This document shows, in pieces, positions 7,102-7,232 of a stretch of 7,232 bases of DNA; position 1 is the first letter of the stretch, and every line of letters starts with the position of its first letter. The stretch is from the NCBI GenBank assembly GCA_024763405.1, contig JANTFQ010000117.1:1-7232 (forward strand), in the 5' to 3' direction. The DNA is from Calditrichaceae bacterium. GTDB lineage: Bacteria; Calditrichota; Calditrichia; Calditrichales; Calditrichaceae. The notes under the pieces are model-generated. The model saw only the letters and a list, made by a program, of their open reading frames with translations, had not been told where the DNA came from and made no database searches. The position numbers and the translations under genes are program-made.

Positions 7102-7232
7102 GTGTATACAAAATTAATTTTCGAATTGAGTCACGAGGGACGTGTAGGGCATGTGCTGCCGGGGATAGATGTTCCTGTCCAGCCTTTGGAATCACTTATT
7201 CCGCAAAACTTTATCCGGGAAACTCCGGCAGA
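7102..7232 (+). CDS. gcvPB: Glycine dehydrogenase (decarboxylating) subunit 2, GcvPB (3' truncated)
   Basis: Only the first 43 codons are in the window. The translation opens MYTKLIFELSHEGRVGHVLP and continues with IDVPVQPLESLIPQNFIRE. The pattern LIFExSxxGRxGxxLPxxDVP...LIPxxxxRxxP is the characteristic start of GcvPB, the catalytic subunit that carries the PLP-lysine and pairs with GcvPA. The catalytic region lies beyond the window, so its integrity cannot be judged. It starts with GTG behind a good GGAG site, 27 bases after the response regulator stop, consistent with an operon gcvPA - response regulator - gcvPB. Confidence 0.9.
   Translation, partial: MYTKLIFELSHEGRVGHVLPGIDVPVQPLESLIPQNFIRETPA

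Noticed and set aside
4714..7232. P-protein gene split by mutation or by an inserted element
   Set aside because: GcvPA and GcvPB are a natural two-subunit form with proper stop, start and ribosome sites. No inverted repeats, target duplication or transposase were seen around the regulator gene.

Overview
The window reads as chromosomal DNA from a bacterium of the FCB superphylum, most likely a Calditrichota, KSB1, Ignavibacteria or Marinimicrobia-type lineage. Three things point there: a large exported leucine-rich-repeat protein ending in a QNYPNPFNP-type C-terminal sorting domain, a PEGA-domain envelope protein with a CsgG-like N-terminal part, and a two-subunit (gcvPA/gcvPB) glycine decarboxylase. 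This placement is an inference from protein style; there is no rRNA or other taxonomic marker in the window. All supported genes lie on the plus strand. No mobile element, tRNA, rRNA or CRISPR array was seen.

Bases 1-4540 form an envelope and secretion region. A 5'-truncated gene (1-660) encodes a PEGA-domain protein with a C-terminal membrane segment. After 43 bases comes a 1278-residue secreted protein (704-4540). It carries two successive LRR + Ig-like modules, an FN3-like domain, a long beta-rich region of unknown fold and a type IX-style sorting domain. A clear intrinsic terminator (4562-4600) closes this unit.

Bases 4714-7232 form a metabolic and regulatory unit. gcvPA (4714-6042) encodes glycine decarboxylase subunit 1. 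gcvPB, encoding subunit 2 with the PLP-binding lysine, starts at GTG 7102 and runs off the window. Between them, with gaps of only 9 and 27 bases, sits a complete 340-residue response regulator. It has an intact REC receiver, a probable coiled-coil linker and a GGDEF-like domain whose catalytic residues are lost but whose RxxD inhibitory-site motif is kept. The spacing suggests one transcript, so a signalling protein appears to be co-expressed with the two halves of one enzyme. This is the most noteworthy point of the window.

The 173-base gap between the two units holds the terminator, two short palindromes built from TTGAA/TTCAA, and a weak candidate promoter for the gcv unit. No glycine riboswitch was recognised there.
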